Of a stretch of DNA of 64,000 nt, positions 42,404 to 51,882 are shown in pieces; positions within the stretch are counted from its first letter, which is position 1; every line of letters begins with the position of its first letter. The notes under the pieces were generated by a model. It was given only the letters and a program-made list of their open reading frames with translations, had not been told where the DNA came from and made no database searches. A program made the position numbers and the translations under genes. The DNA is from Alicyclobacillus tolerans (GTDB lineage: Bacteria; Bacillota; Bacilli; Alicyclobacillales; Alicyclobacillaceae), in the NCBI RefSeq assembly GCF_021739485.1, contig NZ_JAJFNK010000023.1, forward strand, positions 1 through 64,000, given 5' to 3'.

Positions 42404-43081
42404 TTACGATTGAGTTTTGTTCTTCGCAAAGCGAATGTCTCGACTCGCTTCCCAAGCGAGCACCCCGACAAGAGTCAGCAAATACAGCCACTGCGTCGCG
42501 TCGAGCCACCCGATTTTATTGACGTGAACCGCAAAAGCGGAGGTCAACAGCAACCAGGCGCAAAATATCGCCAGCATGCGTTCCGGTCGAGACACCGCCC
42601 AGCTTCTTGGCCGCCGCATCCACAGCATGAGAACGACGCTCCCTATCAAGCGAAGCAGGTCCGCGGTGCGCGCTCCGGAGCTGTCGGCAAAGAAGCGAAA
42701 CCCGGTGTACACCAGCGAACTAAAAACAAGGGCAGCAACCATCGGACCCACAAGGTCCGAGCTGAGTTTTTTTTGTCTCGTCAAGGACACCAAAACCGCG
42801 ATTCCCCCGGCGACAGCGCCGACAACCCAGCCGTTTTGCGGCGGTTGACTGAGCAAAAACCAAATGTTCAGGTGAAGAATGCTCGAAGGGTACCAAAACA
42901 GGTTTGAGAACCGCGTGACAATAATCGAGACTGCCAGAAAGTTAAACACCTGGTCTGCCAACAGCGTGCGCAAATCCTTTGGGGCAAAGGCGCGAAAGTA
43001 GATCCACATCCCGATGCCCACCACCAACAGATCCGCAATGGACGCCGGAATCCGGCTCAGGAAGAAGAGGACCGCGTTCAT
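42404..43081 (-). CDS. polytopic membrane protein of unknown function
   Basis: A 225-residue protein with about six hydrophobic segments and few conserved charges; RFSNLFWYPSSILHLNIWFLL resembles a signature seen in Lgt-like or quinone-interacting membrane proteins only loosely. The ATG overlaps the TGA of the TlpA-like gene (ATGA), so it is co-translated with a membrane thioredoxin and may supply or accept electrons. Family not identified. Confidence 0.7.
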   Translation of the reverse strand: MNAVLFFLSRIPASIADLLVVGIGMWIYFRAFAPKDLRTLLADQVFNFLAVSIIVTRFSNLFWYPSSILHLNIWFLLSQPPQNGWVVGAVAGGIAVLVSLTRQKKLSSDLVGPMVAALVFSSLVYTGFRFFADSSGARTADLLRLIGSVVLMLWMRRPRSWAVSRPERMLAIFCAWLLLTSAFAVHVNKIGWLDATQWLYLLTLVGVLAWEASRDIRFAKNKTQS

Positions 43082-43623
43082 GGCCCACCTGCAATCTTCT
43101 GCAAAGTGGAGGTCAGTTGTTGCGGAGTAACAGCGCCTTCCACGCGCAACACGATGGTTCCGGAGGCATTGACAAAAAAGGACGTCGGAAATGCGCTGAC
43201 TTGAAACTGATTGGCAATGGCGTTTGACTGGTCCAAAAGCACGGGGTAATCGATCCCGTAGTGTTTGACAAAGGCGCTGGCGTTGGCCAGAGAATCCTGG
43301 GCCGTGACGTTGACCCCGATGAACTGAACCTTGTTGCCAAACTGCTTATACGCTTTGACCAAATCTGGCGTCTCTGCCTGGCAAGGCGGACACCAGGAAG
43401 CCCAGAAGTTGATGAACATCGGTTTCCCCGCATACGCGGAGGTCGACAAACCAGGACCCGCATGGCCATTAGCGAGCCTGGGCAGCGTAAATGCGGAAAG
43501 TTGATAGCCGGCGTAGGGCGCAGAACCAACCGTGTGCGGCTGTTTCCGGCTCACCGCAATAAATGAGCCAATGAGGACCACAACGACGACCGCAATGGCG
43601 GTCCATTTGAATACCAGCCTCAA
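43078..43623 (-). CDS. TlpA/ResA-like membrane-anchored thioredoxin
   Basis: A 181-residue thiol-disulfide protein: a signal anchor (about 8-25), then a thioredoxin fold with WASWCPPCQAE (C78, C81), the cis-Pro region AFPTSFFV and LVKAYKQFGNKVQFIGVN. ResA-like proteins reduce apocytochrome c or other exported thiols. TTG at 43623 has GGGGG about nine bases upstream. It overlaps the following membrane-protein gene. Confidence 0.88.
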   Translation of the reverse strand: MRLVFKWTAIAVVVVVLIGSFIAVSRKQPHTVGSAPYAGYQLSAFTLPRLANGHAGPGLSTSAYAGKPMFINFWASWCPPCQAETPDLVKAYKQFGNKVQFIGVNVTAQDSLANASAFVKHYGIDYPVLLDQSNAIANQFQVSAFPTSFFVNASGTIVLRVEGAVTPQQLTSTLQKIAGGP

Positions 43624-43683
43624 AACGAAGTACCCCCAGTGGTATGTTTCGTCCCATTATACCAGAGCAGTATTAGAGCCGCC

Positions 43684-44469
43684 TCAAATTCGCGCAGATT
43701 GTTTCGGAGCAAACCGGGCGAGCGCCAACAAACAGTCCCACCAACGCAAGTTATAATCAAAGCCCCTGCCAAAGGGTACGCCTTCGTGGCGAATTGTTAC
43801 CCTCGTCACGTCTTGTGCAACGGGATCGAACAGCCACGACAACACCGAAGGGTCCTCTTCGCCCGGCCACGCAAAGGTCAACTGAGCGCCGTAAGACTCC
43901 TCTACGACGGGGCCAAAATCCTCCGCGGTCCAATTCTCCCGAATCTTGGTGTCTGCCACGCAATCCCATACTTCGTCAAGACCTGCCTCCAAATCGAGGC
44001 TTTGTTCCACGCGCGTGGCCAACGTGTTGGCAAATGGAAATCGGCCCACGTCCCGCGAACGTTCCACCCAAAACGCGAGCTGGTACAGCCAAATCGACCA
44101 CACCCGTTCCATCCGTTCGTAGTCCTGCACGGACGGCATCAGGCTCTCTGACACTTCGTGTTGAATCACAACGCGCGTGCCGGCAGTTCCGGCGCGACCC
44201 AAAGAATCGGCATCGGAACTCAAGCGTATGTATACGTTCGTCTCTTCCTGAGCTATGGTCCAAATGAACGAAAGTTCCTGTTCGTCTTTCCATTCCAAAA
44301 CCGATCCGCCGAGTTCTCCGCTAAAGATTCCCTCGCCTTTCAACAAGTAAGTGAACTCGTCGACATCAGCACTGTCGCAGCACCACTCTACCAGTTCCTC
44401 CGGGTCCGTCAGTGCCAACCAGATACTCTGTTTATCCGAAAAGAGCAACGCTTCGCGCGCCAATTGCAT
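43684..44469 (-). CDS. tandem SRPBCC (AHSA1-like) domain protein
   Basis: A 261-residue protein that reads as two START-like/AHSA1 halves: residues 1-130 contain DPEELVEWCCDSADVD and the DELSFIW-type strand, and 140-261 repeat the layout with DEVWDCVADTKIRENWTAED. The fold binds hydrophobic ligands or acts as a co-chaperone. The ATG at 44469 has GGAGG nine bases upstream. Lone gene; role unknown. Confidence 0.72.
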   Translation of the reverse strand: MQLAREALLFSDKQSIWLALTDPEELVEWCCDSADVDEFTYLLKGEGIFSGELGGSVLEWKDEQELSFIWTIAQEETNVYIRLSSDADSLGRAGTAGTRVVIQHEVSESLMPSVQDYERMERVWSIWLYQLAFWVERSRDVGRFPFANTLATRVEQSLDLEAGLDEVWDCVADTKIRENWTAEDFGPVVEESYGAQLTFAWPGEEDPSVLSWLFDPVAQDVTRVTIRHEGVPFGRGFDYNLRWWDCLLALARFAPKQSARI

Positions 44470-44676
44470 GCTAAAAAACCTCCATCGTCCTTCGCAGCTT
44501 TCTGGAATCGCCGGATGCACGGTCAAGACAAGCGTATCGTCCAGACAACCCAGCAACCCCCAGCCTCCATCTACTTAAACAGTCTATCCAAATTTCCCTG
44601 CCCTTGTTGAGCATACTACAAATCATGAAGGCACTGCGATGCCAGAGTATGCACAGCAAGGAGAGCACAGACCCCC

Positions 44677-45585
44677 ATGACAAACCAGAACCAGAACCAC
44701 CCTGACTTGACCCACGCCCCTGCCGGATTGAACCTCCCGACAAGTTTCCCTTTGCAGCATCAGAACCGGCAACCGGGTCTAGAGTCCGACATGAATCCCT
44801 TGCCTTGGTCGGAAAACCCCTCTTATCAAGCATCGGGAAAACTGCAAGGCAAGGCGGCCTTAATTTCGGGAGGCGACAGCGGCATTGGCAGGGCCGTTGC
44901 CCTCGCCTTTGCCAAGGAAGGCGCCGATGTGGCCATTGTGTACTTAAACGAACACGAAGATGCCAAGGAAACGAGGAACCGCGTGGAAGCGCTCGGGCGG
45001 CGCTGCGTGGCGATTGCGGGCGATATCGGAGACGACGCGTTTTGCGAATCAGCAGTTCGTCAGGTCGTAGAGGCGTTCGGAAAGTTGGACGTCCTAGTCA
45101 ACAACGCTGCAGAACAGCACCCGCAGCCGAGCCTGCTCGACATCTCCAGGCAACAGTTGGAACGGACGTTTCAAACCAATGTATTTGGAGCGTTTTATTT
45201 GACCAAAGCCGCACTGCCTCACCTGCGTCCTGGCAGCACGGTCATCAACACCGCTTCCATTACGGCATATGAAGGAAACGTTCAACTTCTCGATTACTCC
45301 GCTACGAAGGGAGCCCTCGTATCGTTCACGCGATCGCTTTCGCAATCTCTAGTCCCGCAAGGCATTCGCGTCAACGGTGTGGCGCCCGGACCTATTTGGA
45401 CTCCGCTGATCCCGTCGACTTTTGATGCCAAACAAGTCGCTTCCTTCGGCAGCAGTGCACCGATGAAACGCGCGGGCCAACCGATGGAACTCGCGCCCTG
45501 CTACGTCTTCTTGGCAAGCGAGGATTCCTCGTACATGTCCGGGCAAATCCTGCACGTCAACGGCGGCACCATCGTGAACGGCTAA
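44677..45585 (+). CDS. short-chain dehydrogenase/reductase, general-stress type
   Basis: A 302-residue classical SDR with an N-terminal extension of about 50 residues, as in B. subtilis general-stress SDRs. NAD(P) motif SGGDSGIGRA, NNAAEQHPQ, Ser in NTASITAYEG, catalytic YSATK, and PGPIWTPLIPS. It likely oxidises or reduces an alcohol/aldehyde under stress. ATG at 44677 follows AAGGAG at a rather long 13 bases. Convergent with the EamA gene. Confidence 0.88.
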   Translation: MTNQNQNHPDLTHAPAGLNLPTSFPLQHQNRQPGLESDMNPLPWSENPSYQASGKLQGKAALISGGDSGIGRAVALAFAKEGADVAIVYLNEHEDAKETRNRVEALGRRCVAIAGDIGDDAFCESAVRQVVEAFGKLDVLVNNAAEQHPQPSLLDISRQQLERTFQTNVFGAFYLTKAALPHLRPGSTVINTASITAYEGNVQLLDYSATKGALVSFTRSLSQSLVPQGIRVNGVAPGPIWTPLIPSTFDAKQVASFGSSAPMKRAGQPMELAPCYVFLASEDSSYMSGQILHVNGGTIVNG

Positions 45586-45612
45586 CTGCGCCAAGCGCTG
45601 ACTCGTTAGCCG

Positions 45613-46542
45613 CTAACTTCCAGTCGACTCGCCCGTATTCGCCTGTTGGCCGAAATCGGGCACGCGGCGGGTGCCCGTCGCACTTGAAGTGAACAAGTAC
45701 ACTCCGGCAATGACCACTGCCGTTCCCACCATTTGCAGCAGACTCATTTTTTCGTGAATCAGGATGAACGAGATGAGCGCCGTAAAAATGGGGTTGAAGT
45801 TGAGGAACATACCGGACTTCGTTCCCCCGATGTGGTGAACGCCAAGGTTCCACAAAACCGTTGCGAGTACGGTGGCACCCAAGCTGACGTAAAGGGTCGC
45901 CACCCAAAACGGTCCCGTCGCGTGTTTGACGCTGAGGTCAGAAAGGTTAAAGGGGAGCAGTATCACGACGCCGAACACGCCTTGCCAAAGCGTGGACATC
46001 CACGGGGATACGTGCTGCATGGCCTTTTTTCCAGCGACTGAATACAGTCCCCAGCAAGTCACGGCTAGTAACATGAACAAATCGCCCGTATTGAACTGCA
46101 GATGCAGTAACCGCTCGACTTGGCCCTGAGTAATGACTACTACCACGCCAAACAAAGAAATGGCCATCCCCAGCAGTTGTTTCGGGCCCAAGCGCTCTTT
46201 CAAAACAAAAAACGACACCACCGCAATGGCCACCGGATTGAGGGCGGACAACAGGCCCACGTTGTCCGCAGTCGTGCGCTCCAGGGCCATGAACATGAAG
46301 ATGTTGAATAACGCAACTCCGGTCAGCCCCATCATAAACAGCGGAAGCAAAGCCCGCTTGGGTGGAAGAAGCCGCCGGTCCTTTACCCAAACCAATGGAA
46401 TCAAGCATATTACGGATATGCCCCAGCGCATGTTGGTTAACGTGATCACCGAAGCATGGCCGACCAAAAACGTCCCGGCTACAAAGTTCCCGCCCCACAA
46501 CATGCTGGTCAAAAGCAACAGCAGGTAGAACAATCCCCGCAT
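45613..46542 (-). CDS. EamA/DMT-family transporter
   Basis: A 309-residue ten-helix exporter of the EamA family with both repeats: MLWGGNFVAGTFLVGHAS in the first, TCWGLYSVAGKKAMQHVSP in the second, ending in a short cytoplasmic tail. Distinct in sequence from the one at 27004-27930. The ATG at 46542 is behind GGGGAGAG. Substrate unknown. Confidence 0.86.
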   Translation of the reverse strand: MRGLFYLLLLLTSMLWGGNFVAGTFLVGHASVITLTNMRWGISVICLIPLVWVKDRRLLPPKRALLPLFMMGLTGVALFNIFMFMALERTTADNVGLLSALNPVAIAVVSFFVLKERLGPKQLLGMAISLFGVVVVITQGQVERLLHLQFNTGDLFMLLAVTCWGLYSVAGKKAMQHVSPWMSTLWQGVFGVVILLPFNLSDLSVKHATGPFWVATLYVSLGATVLATVLWNLGVHHIGGTKSGMFLNFNPIFTALISFILIHEKMSLLQMVGTAVVIAGVYLFTSSATGTRRVPDFGQQANTGESTGS

Positions 46543-46756
46543 TTTTCTCTCCCCATCCGATCCCCGTTTCGATTGGTTGTCACTCTCTAAAAAAAACAAG
46601 GTCAACCGGCGAAAGCCGCCGCAGTTGCCTTGGCTGACTCCTATTTGGGATGATTCCTATTTTAAGGGAATTGCGTGAACCCGGCAAGAACTTCACAATG
46701 CGGGTGCTGCCCCTGAAAACCCAAGACCATCAGCACCCGGTGACTCGTCAACGAAC

Positions 46757-46800
46757 GCAAAACGGGCTGTCCCCAGCCGTTTTCACGACAGGACAGCCCG
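46757..46800 (-). terminator. terminator after the rhodanese-MBL gene
   Basis: Minus strand: CGGGCTGTCC, 18-base loop, GGACAGCCCG, then TTTTGC; 40 bp past the stop. Confidence 0.88.
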
Positions 46801-46840
46801 TGGATTCATTTGTTTGTTGACCGGCGCCTTAAAGCCTTTG

Positions 46841-47971
46841 TCAACCTTGGTGCTTGACGGCGCAACGGTTCGGGCCCACTTCGAGGTCGGATGCCTCTTG
46901 TTGAGTCACGTGAACATTGCCCCGGTTGATTTGAACGATGGTTTCGTAATTCGGCGGCGTTGCTCCAGCACGGCCCGCTACCGATTCGGTAAACACATCT
47001 TCGTCTCCACCCTGGAGCAGTTCGTTGCTCTCGCGCAAGTCGCCGAGAACGGCACCTACGTATCCGCCGTCGGTGATCTCTTTGAAGTCCGAATAGTGCG
47101 CAGGCAAGACGATGACGTCGTCAGACAGCTTGTTGAGCTTGTTGACCACCGTCTGATACAACAGCTTCGCCCATTCTTGAGCTTTCCCGCCCAAATCCGG
47201 ACGTCCCAACCCGTTGACAAACACCGTGTCTCCAGACAACAGGAACTGGTTGTTTACCAAAAACGAAGTACTGCCTGGGGTATGACCGGGGGTTGGGATC
47301 GCAAGGACTTCCAGCGTCGACGAACCGAATTCCAGTTTGAGTCCGTCCTTCAGTGCGTTGAAGTCGCGAGAAGAGCCCTGCATCTCGCTTTCGCCGATCC
47401 AGTACTTTGCGCCGGTTTGCTCTGCCAGCTCCGGGCCGCCGGTAATGTGGTCAGCGTGCAAGTGCGTATCCAAGACGTGGCGAATCTTGACGCCCTTTTC
47501 TTCGGCCAATTTCAAGTACTCATCTACATGCCGGGAGGCGTCCACGACAATCGCCTCACCATGTGAGGTCAGAAAATACGACAGGCAGCCCTTAGCTGGG
47601 CGTAGAACCTGGAAAAGGTCCAGCTCGTCGGAAACACTGACGGCTACCGGATAGTAAAATTCACTCCAAGCTCCCATACCGCCTTCTAAGTACGTGATGT
47701 CATAGCCCTTGTCGCCGAGCATCTGCGCTGTTTCCTGTGCAGACACGCCTTTTGCGCAAACAGCTACGATTTGGCGGTCTTTGGGGATTTCGGGGAACGC
47801 TTCCGGCCCGTGCTCTTTAAGTTTCGAGTTCTGGATGTTGACGGAAGTGATACCCTTGTCCTGAATTCTCCAGTCTTGATAGGCGCCCGACGCCCGAACG
47901 TCGAGAACAAAAGCACCTTCTGGAGAATTCATGCGTTCGTGCAGCTCATGAACCGAGATGGACTTTGGCAT
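46841..47971 (-). CDS. rhodanese-metallo-beta-lactamase fusion (persulfide dioxygenase-like)
   Basis: A 376-residue fusion. Residues 1-105 form a rhodanese domain with active C72 in CAKGVS; 115-376 form an MBL-fold domain with HLHADH (170-175), PTPGHTPGS (H230), LSGDTVF (D248) and a late PAHYSD. This MBL set fits persulfide dioxygenases (ETHE1/CstB type) that oxidise glutathione or low-molecular-weight persulfide to sulfite; the rhodanese could transfer the sulfur. CstB has a different domain order. ATG at 47971 follows AAGGAGGAG. A CsoR/CstR-like operator lies inside its promoter. Confidence 0.9.
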   Translation of the reverse strand: MPKSISVHELHERMNSPEGAFVLDVRASGAYQDWRIQDKGITSVNIQNSKLKEHGPEAFPEIPKDRQIVAVCAKGVSAQETAQMLGDKGYDITYLEGGMGAWSEFYYPVAVSVSDELDLFQVLRPAKGCLSYFLTSHGEAIVVDASRHVDEYLKLAEEKGVKIRHVLDTHLHADHITGGPELAEQTGAKYWIGESEMQGSSRDFNALKDGLKLEFGSSTLEVLAIPTPGHTPGSTSFLVNNQFLLSGDTVFVNGLGRPDLGGKAQEWAKLLYQTVVNKLNKLSDDVIVLPAHYSDFKEITDGGYVGAVLGDLRESNELLQGGDEDVFTESVAGRAGATPPNYETIVQINRGNVHVTQQEASDLEVGPNRCAVKHQG

Positions 47972-48009
47972 TCAACACTCCTCCTTAAGGACTATAAATT
48001 TATGATTTG

Positions 48010-48029
48010 ACTAGTACACATGAACTAGT
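48010..48029. promoter_or_regulatory. palindrome in the rhodanese gene leader
   Basis: ACTAGT-ACACATGA-ACTAGT, a 20-bp inverted repeat with 6-bp arms, between promoter and ATG. It may be a second regulator site or an RNA hairpin. Confidence 0.5.
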
Positions 48030-48051
48030 TAATTCGTGCTGACACCAATAA

Positions 48052-48080
48052 AGTGTATACCCTTATAGGTATTTTGTAAA
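48052..48080 (-). promoter_or_regulatory. promoter of the rhodanese-MBL gene
   Basis: Minus strand TTTACA (48075-48080), 17 bp, TACACT (48052-48057). The spacer contains the CsoR/CstR-type palindrome. Confidence 0.75.
48057..48072 (-). promoter_or_regulatory. CsoR/CstR-type operator of the rhodanese-MBL gene
   Basis: ATACC-CTTATA-GGTAT palindrome lying within the -35/-10 spacer, an ideal place for repression. Its minus reading ATACCTATAAGGGTAT shares the TACC and AGGGTAT ends with the operator at 41229-41242. CstR controls persulfide-detoxifying genes in Staphylococcus. Confidence 0.65.
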
Positions 48081-48166
48081 GCCGACTTCAGTGAAGTTCA
48101 GTTAAAGCTTTCCTATGCGAGGGTGCGCCCGTTGTCATCAAGATATGTAGGAACATAAAAATGGAA

Positions 48167-48209
48167 ACAGCCAAATGATTCCAGTCGAGAACCCTGGTCA
48201 TCTGGCTGT
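48167..48209 (-). terminator. long hairpin downstream of the 60-residue gene
   Basis: Minus strand arms ACAGCCAGATGA and TCATTTGGCTGT with inner CCAG/CTGG, followed by TTCCATTTTT. About 100 bp past the small gene's stop. Confidence 0.6.
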
Positions 48210-48310
48210 CGTGTATGTCGTTCCGTCGTACCCACTGAGAGCGTCGTCAAATGAAGTTTCAGAGGTGCGCCAAAGGTGCGCCAAAACCGCTCCAACCGCC
48301 CATGAGGCAA

Positions 48311-48493
48311 TCAGGCAGACAACGGTTTCATGGAAAACGGTTTTTCAGCTTCTTTCGAGAGCACCTGCAAGCTAGTTTCACACAGCCCTAAAGGAATCTT
48401 GTCTCCATTGGGCAACGCGCGAAAGCCTGTTGAAAACACGCGGTCTGCCTCCTGGCGTTCGTGTTCTGCATGGCACAAAATACAGAAATACAC
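48311..48493 (-). CDS. small cysteine-containing protein, 60 residues
   Basis: GTG start at 48493, nine bases after AAAGGAG. The product begins VYFCILCHAEHERQEADRVF, so a CxxC-H cluster sits at the very N-terminus, and another Cys occurs at about residue 38 (LGLCETSL). It may be a zinc-binding or redox-active small protein. No family recognised. A terminator-like hairpin follows. The codon pattern and ribosome site make it likely real. Confidence 0.55.
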   Translation of the reverse strand: MYFCILCHAEHERQEADRVFSTGFRALPNGDKIPLGLCETSLQVLSKEAEKPFSMKPLSA

Positions 48494-48893
48494 ACTGATT
48501 CGCTCCTTTTTATTCGCGCTGCACGTACGACGACAAAGTGTCTGGTCCACTCAATGCTTCGATTGCTGATTCTTGCGAAATCGTACGAAATAAGTTTTTT
48601 CGACATTGTTTTACAACATCTATTCGACAGTGCCGATCACTTTATGGGGGTACCGCGAAAATATTGTCCTTTTTTCGCATTTGATGGTCCTTTTTCGCAT
48701 TTAAAAAGAACCTCTACGGGGCAACAACCGTATTTTGATTCGCGAATCCCCCGCAAAACGAGTCAAACCCAGTACAATAGAATCACCACAAGGCACTTGA
48801 TGTGTGACCTGAGGGACTTAGGGAAGTTCCAGGAAACGGTTGAAGCCACCCCTCACAAGACGCCTGGACGAACCTAAAATTTTGGAGGGAAAC
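48494..48893 (+). other. intergenic region upstream of the aminotransferase gene
   Basis: Contains a tandem 20-bp repeat at 48665-48704 (TGTCCTTTTTTCGCATTTGA then TGGTCCTTTTTCGCATTTAA, 16 of 20 identical). A TACAAT (48773-48778) could be a -10 for the aminotransferase, without a clear -35. No gene called. Confidence 0.4.
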
Positions 48894-50078
48894 ATGGAAT
48901 TCACTGCTGCAGACCGAATGATTCCTTTGTCGACCGGCATCTTTACCGAACTGGCTCAGAAAAAGCGTCAAGTTGTGGAATCGGGTGCCGAACTGATAGA
49001 CCTGACTGTCGGAAGTCCGGATTTACCGCCGCCTCAGATCGTCGTGGAAACCTTGATCCGCTACGCCCAAGATACCACTCGCTACGGATATACCCTCACG
49101 GGAATCCCAAGCTTTCTTAACGCTGCGGCATCGTTTTACGGGCGGCGATACGGCGTCGAATTGGACCCAAGCCGCGAAGTCGTGCAATTAATGGGGTCTC
49201 AGGACGGCTTAGCCCACTTGGCCACAGCGTTTGTCAACCCGGGAGACTACGTGCTCGTACCCGATCCGGGTTATCCCATCTATAGCGCAAGTGTGCAGAT
49301 TGCCGGGGGAAACCTGTATAAAATGCCGCTTCGACCCGAGAACGGATTTCTGCCGAACCTCGACGACATCCCTCAGGATGTTCTTTCCAAGGCGAGGATG
49401 ATGATTGTCAGCTACCCGGGCAATCCTGTGACGGCATTGGCCGGACCCGGCTTCTTCAAACAGGTGATAGAGTTCGCAAAGCGGCACGGGATTTTAGTGG
49501 TCCACGATTTCGCATACTCGGAACTCGTCTTTGACGGCATCCGTCCGGAAAGCTTCTTGGCCACTCCGGGAGCTAAAGAGGTCGGGATCGAATTCAACTC
49601 CCTATCGAAAACCTTTAACATGGCCGGGTGCAGAATCGGCTATGCCGTGGGCAACGCACAAGCTTTGGCCATCTTGTCTCAACTCAAATCGAACATCGAC
49701 TACGGCGTCTTTTATCCCATTCAAAAAGCAGCCGAAGCAGCGCTGACGTCCGGGTTTAGCGGCCTTAAGACCCTGGCGGACACCTATGAACAGCGGAGAA
49801 ACACCCTCGTGTCCGGCCTGAAAGAGGCAGGATGGCCTGTGGAAACGTCCCAGGCGACCATGTTTTTGTGGGCCCGCATTCCCGAGGGATGGACTTCCCG
49901 CGAGTTTTCATTTGCACTGTTGGAACAGACTGGCGTAGGGGTGACTCCCGGTGACGCATTTGGCGGCCAAGGTGAAGGGTTCGTTCGCATCGCGTTGGTG
50001 CAACCCAGTGAGAAATTGGCCGAGGCAGCCCGCCGCATCGGAACTTTTCTCAGAGCGCACGCGGACACACCCCGCTAA
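48894..50078 (+). CDS. class I/II aminotransferase, DapL/aspartate-type
   Basis: A 394-residue fold-type I PLP enzyme: LTVGSPDLPPP, TRYGYTLTGIPSF, PDPGYPIYSASVQIAGG, SYPGNPVTALA, VHDFAYSELVFDG, and the PLP lysine in NSLSKTFNMAGCRIGY. The pattern is close to LL-diaminopimelate aminotransferases and related alanine/aspartate aminotransferases. ATG at 48894 follows TTGGAGGG. Amino acid specificity cannot be told by eye. A terminator follows. Confidence 0.88.
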   Translation: MEFTAADRMIPLSTGIFTELAQKKRQVVESGAELIDLTVGSPDLPPPQIVVETLIRYAQDTTRYGYTLTGIPSFLNAAASFYGRRYGVELDPSREVVQLMGSQDGLAHLATAFVNPGDYVLVPDPGYPIYSASVQIAGGNLYKMPLRPENGFLPNLDDIPQDVLSKARMMIVSYPGNPVTALAGPGFFKQVIEFAKRHGILVVHDFAYSELVFDGIRPESFLATPGAKEVGIEFNSLSKTFNMAGCRIGYAVGNAQALAILSQLKSNIDYGVFYPIQKAAEAALTSGFSGLKTLADTYEQRRNTLVSGLKEAGWPVETSQATMFLWARIPEGWTSREFSFALLEQTGVGVTPGDAFGGQGEGFVRIALVQPSEKLAEAARRIGTFLRAHADTPR

Positions 50079-50092
50079 ATGAGGGTGAAAGG

Positions 50093-50136
50093 GGGCCGCC
50101 CTACGCTGCAGCTCAGACTGCTTTCAAGGGCGGCCC
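50093..50136. terminator. terminator between aminotransferase and HicB-like gene
   Basis: GGGCCGCCC and GGGCGGCCC arms with a 26-base loop, then TTGTGTTTC on the plus strand. It lies between convergent genes. Confidence 0.7.
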
Positions 50137-50146
50137 TTGTGTTTCA

Positions 50147-50350
50147 CTAAAAATCGACTTCGCGCATTTCTGGCAAGGTGAAGGGCCGGCCCTCAGCCTC
50201 GCGTTCCTGCAGAAACTGCCGGATGTACCTCTTTGCGTCTTGAAAGGCGTGTTCCTTGTTTTGCCGGAGCACCCGGCACGAAGGAACCTCCGCACAAGAC
50301 GCGACGTACATTCCATCCGGCATCTCATAAAGACTGATGTGCATCTTCAT
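50147..50350 (-). CDS. HicB-like small protein
   Basis: A 67-residue protein with the short HicB/RNase H-like pattern: MHISLYEMPDGMYVASCAEVPSC followed by a helix AFQDAKRYIRQFLQERE. HicB proteins are antitoxins or orphan regulators. No HicA toxin is adjacent. It lies only eight bases after spoVR on the same strand, so it is probably in that operon. GGAGG is about 12 bases before the ATG, somewhat far. Confidence 0.6.
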   Translation of the reverse strand: MKMHISLYEMPDGMYVASCAEVPSCRVLRQNKEHAFQDAKRYIRQFLQEREAEGRPFTLPEMREVDF

Positions 50351-50358
50351 GGGATAGG

Positions 50359-51878
<1,520 letters not shown>

Positions 51879-51882
<4 letters not shown>

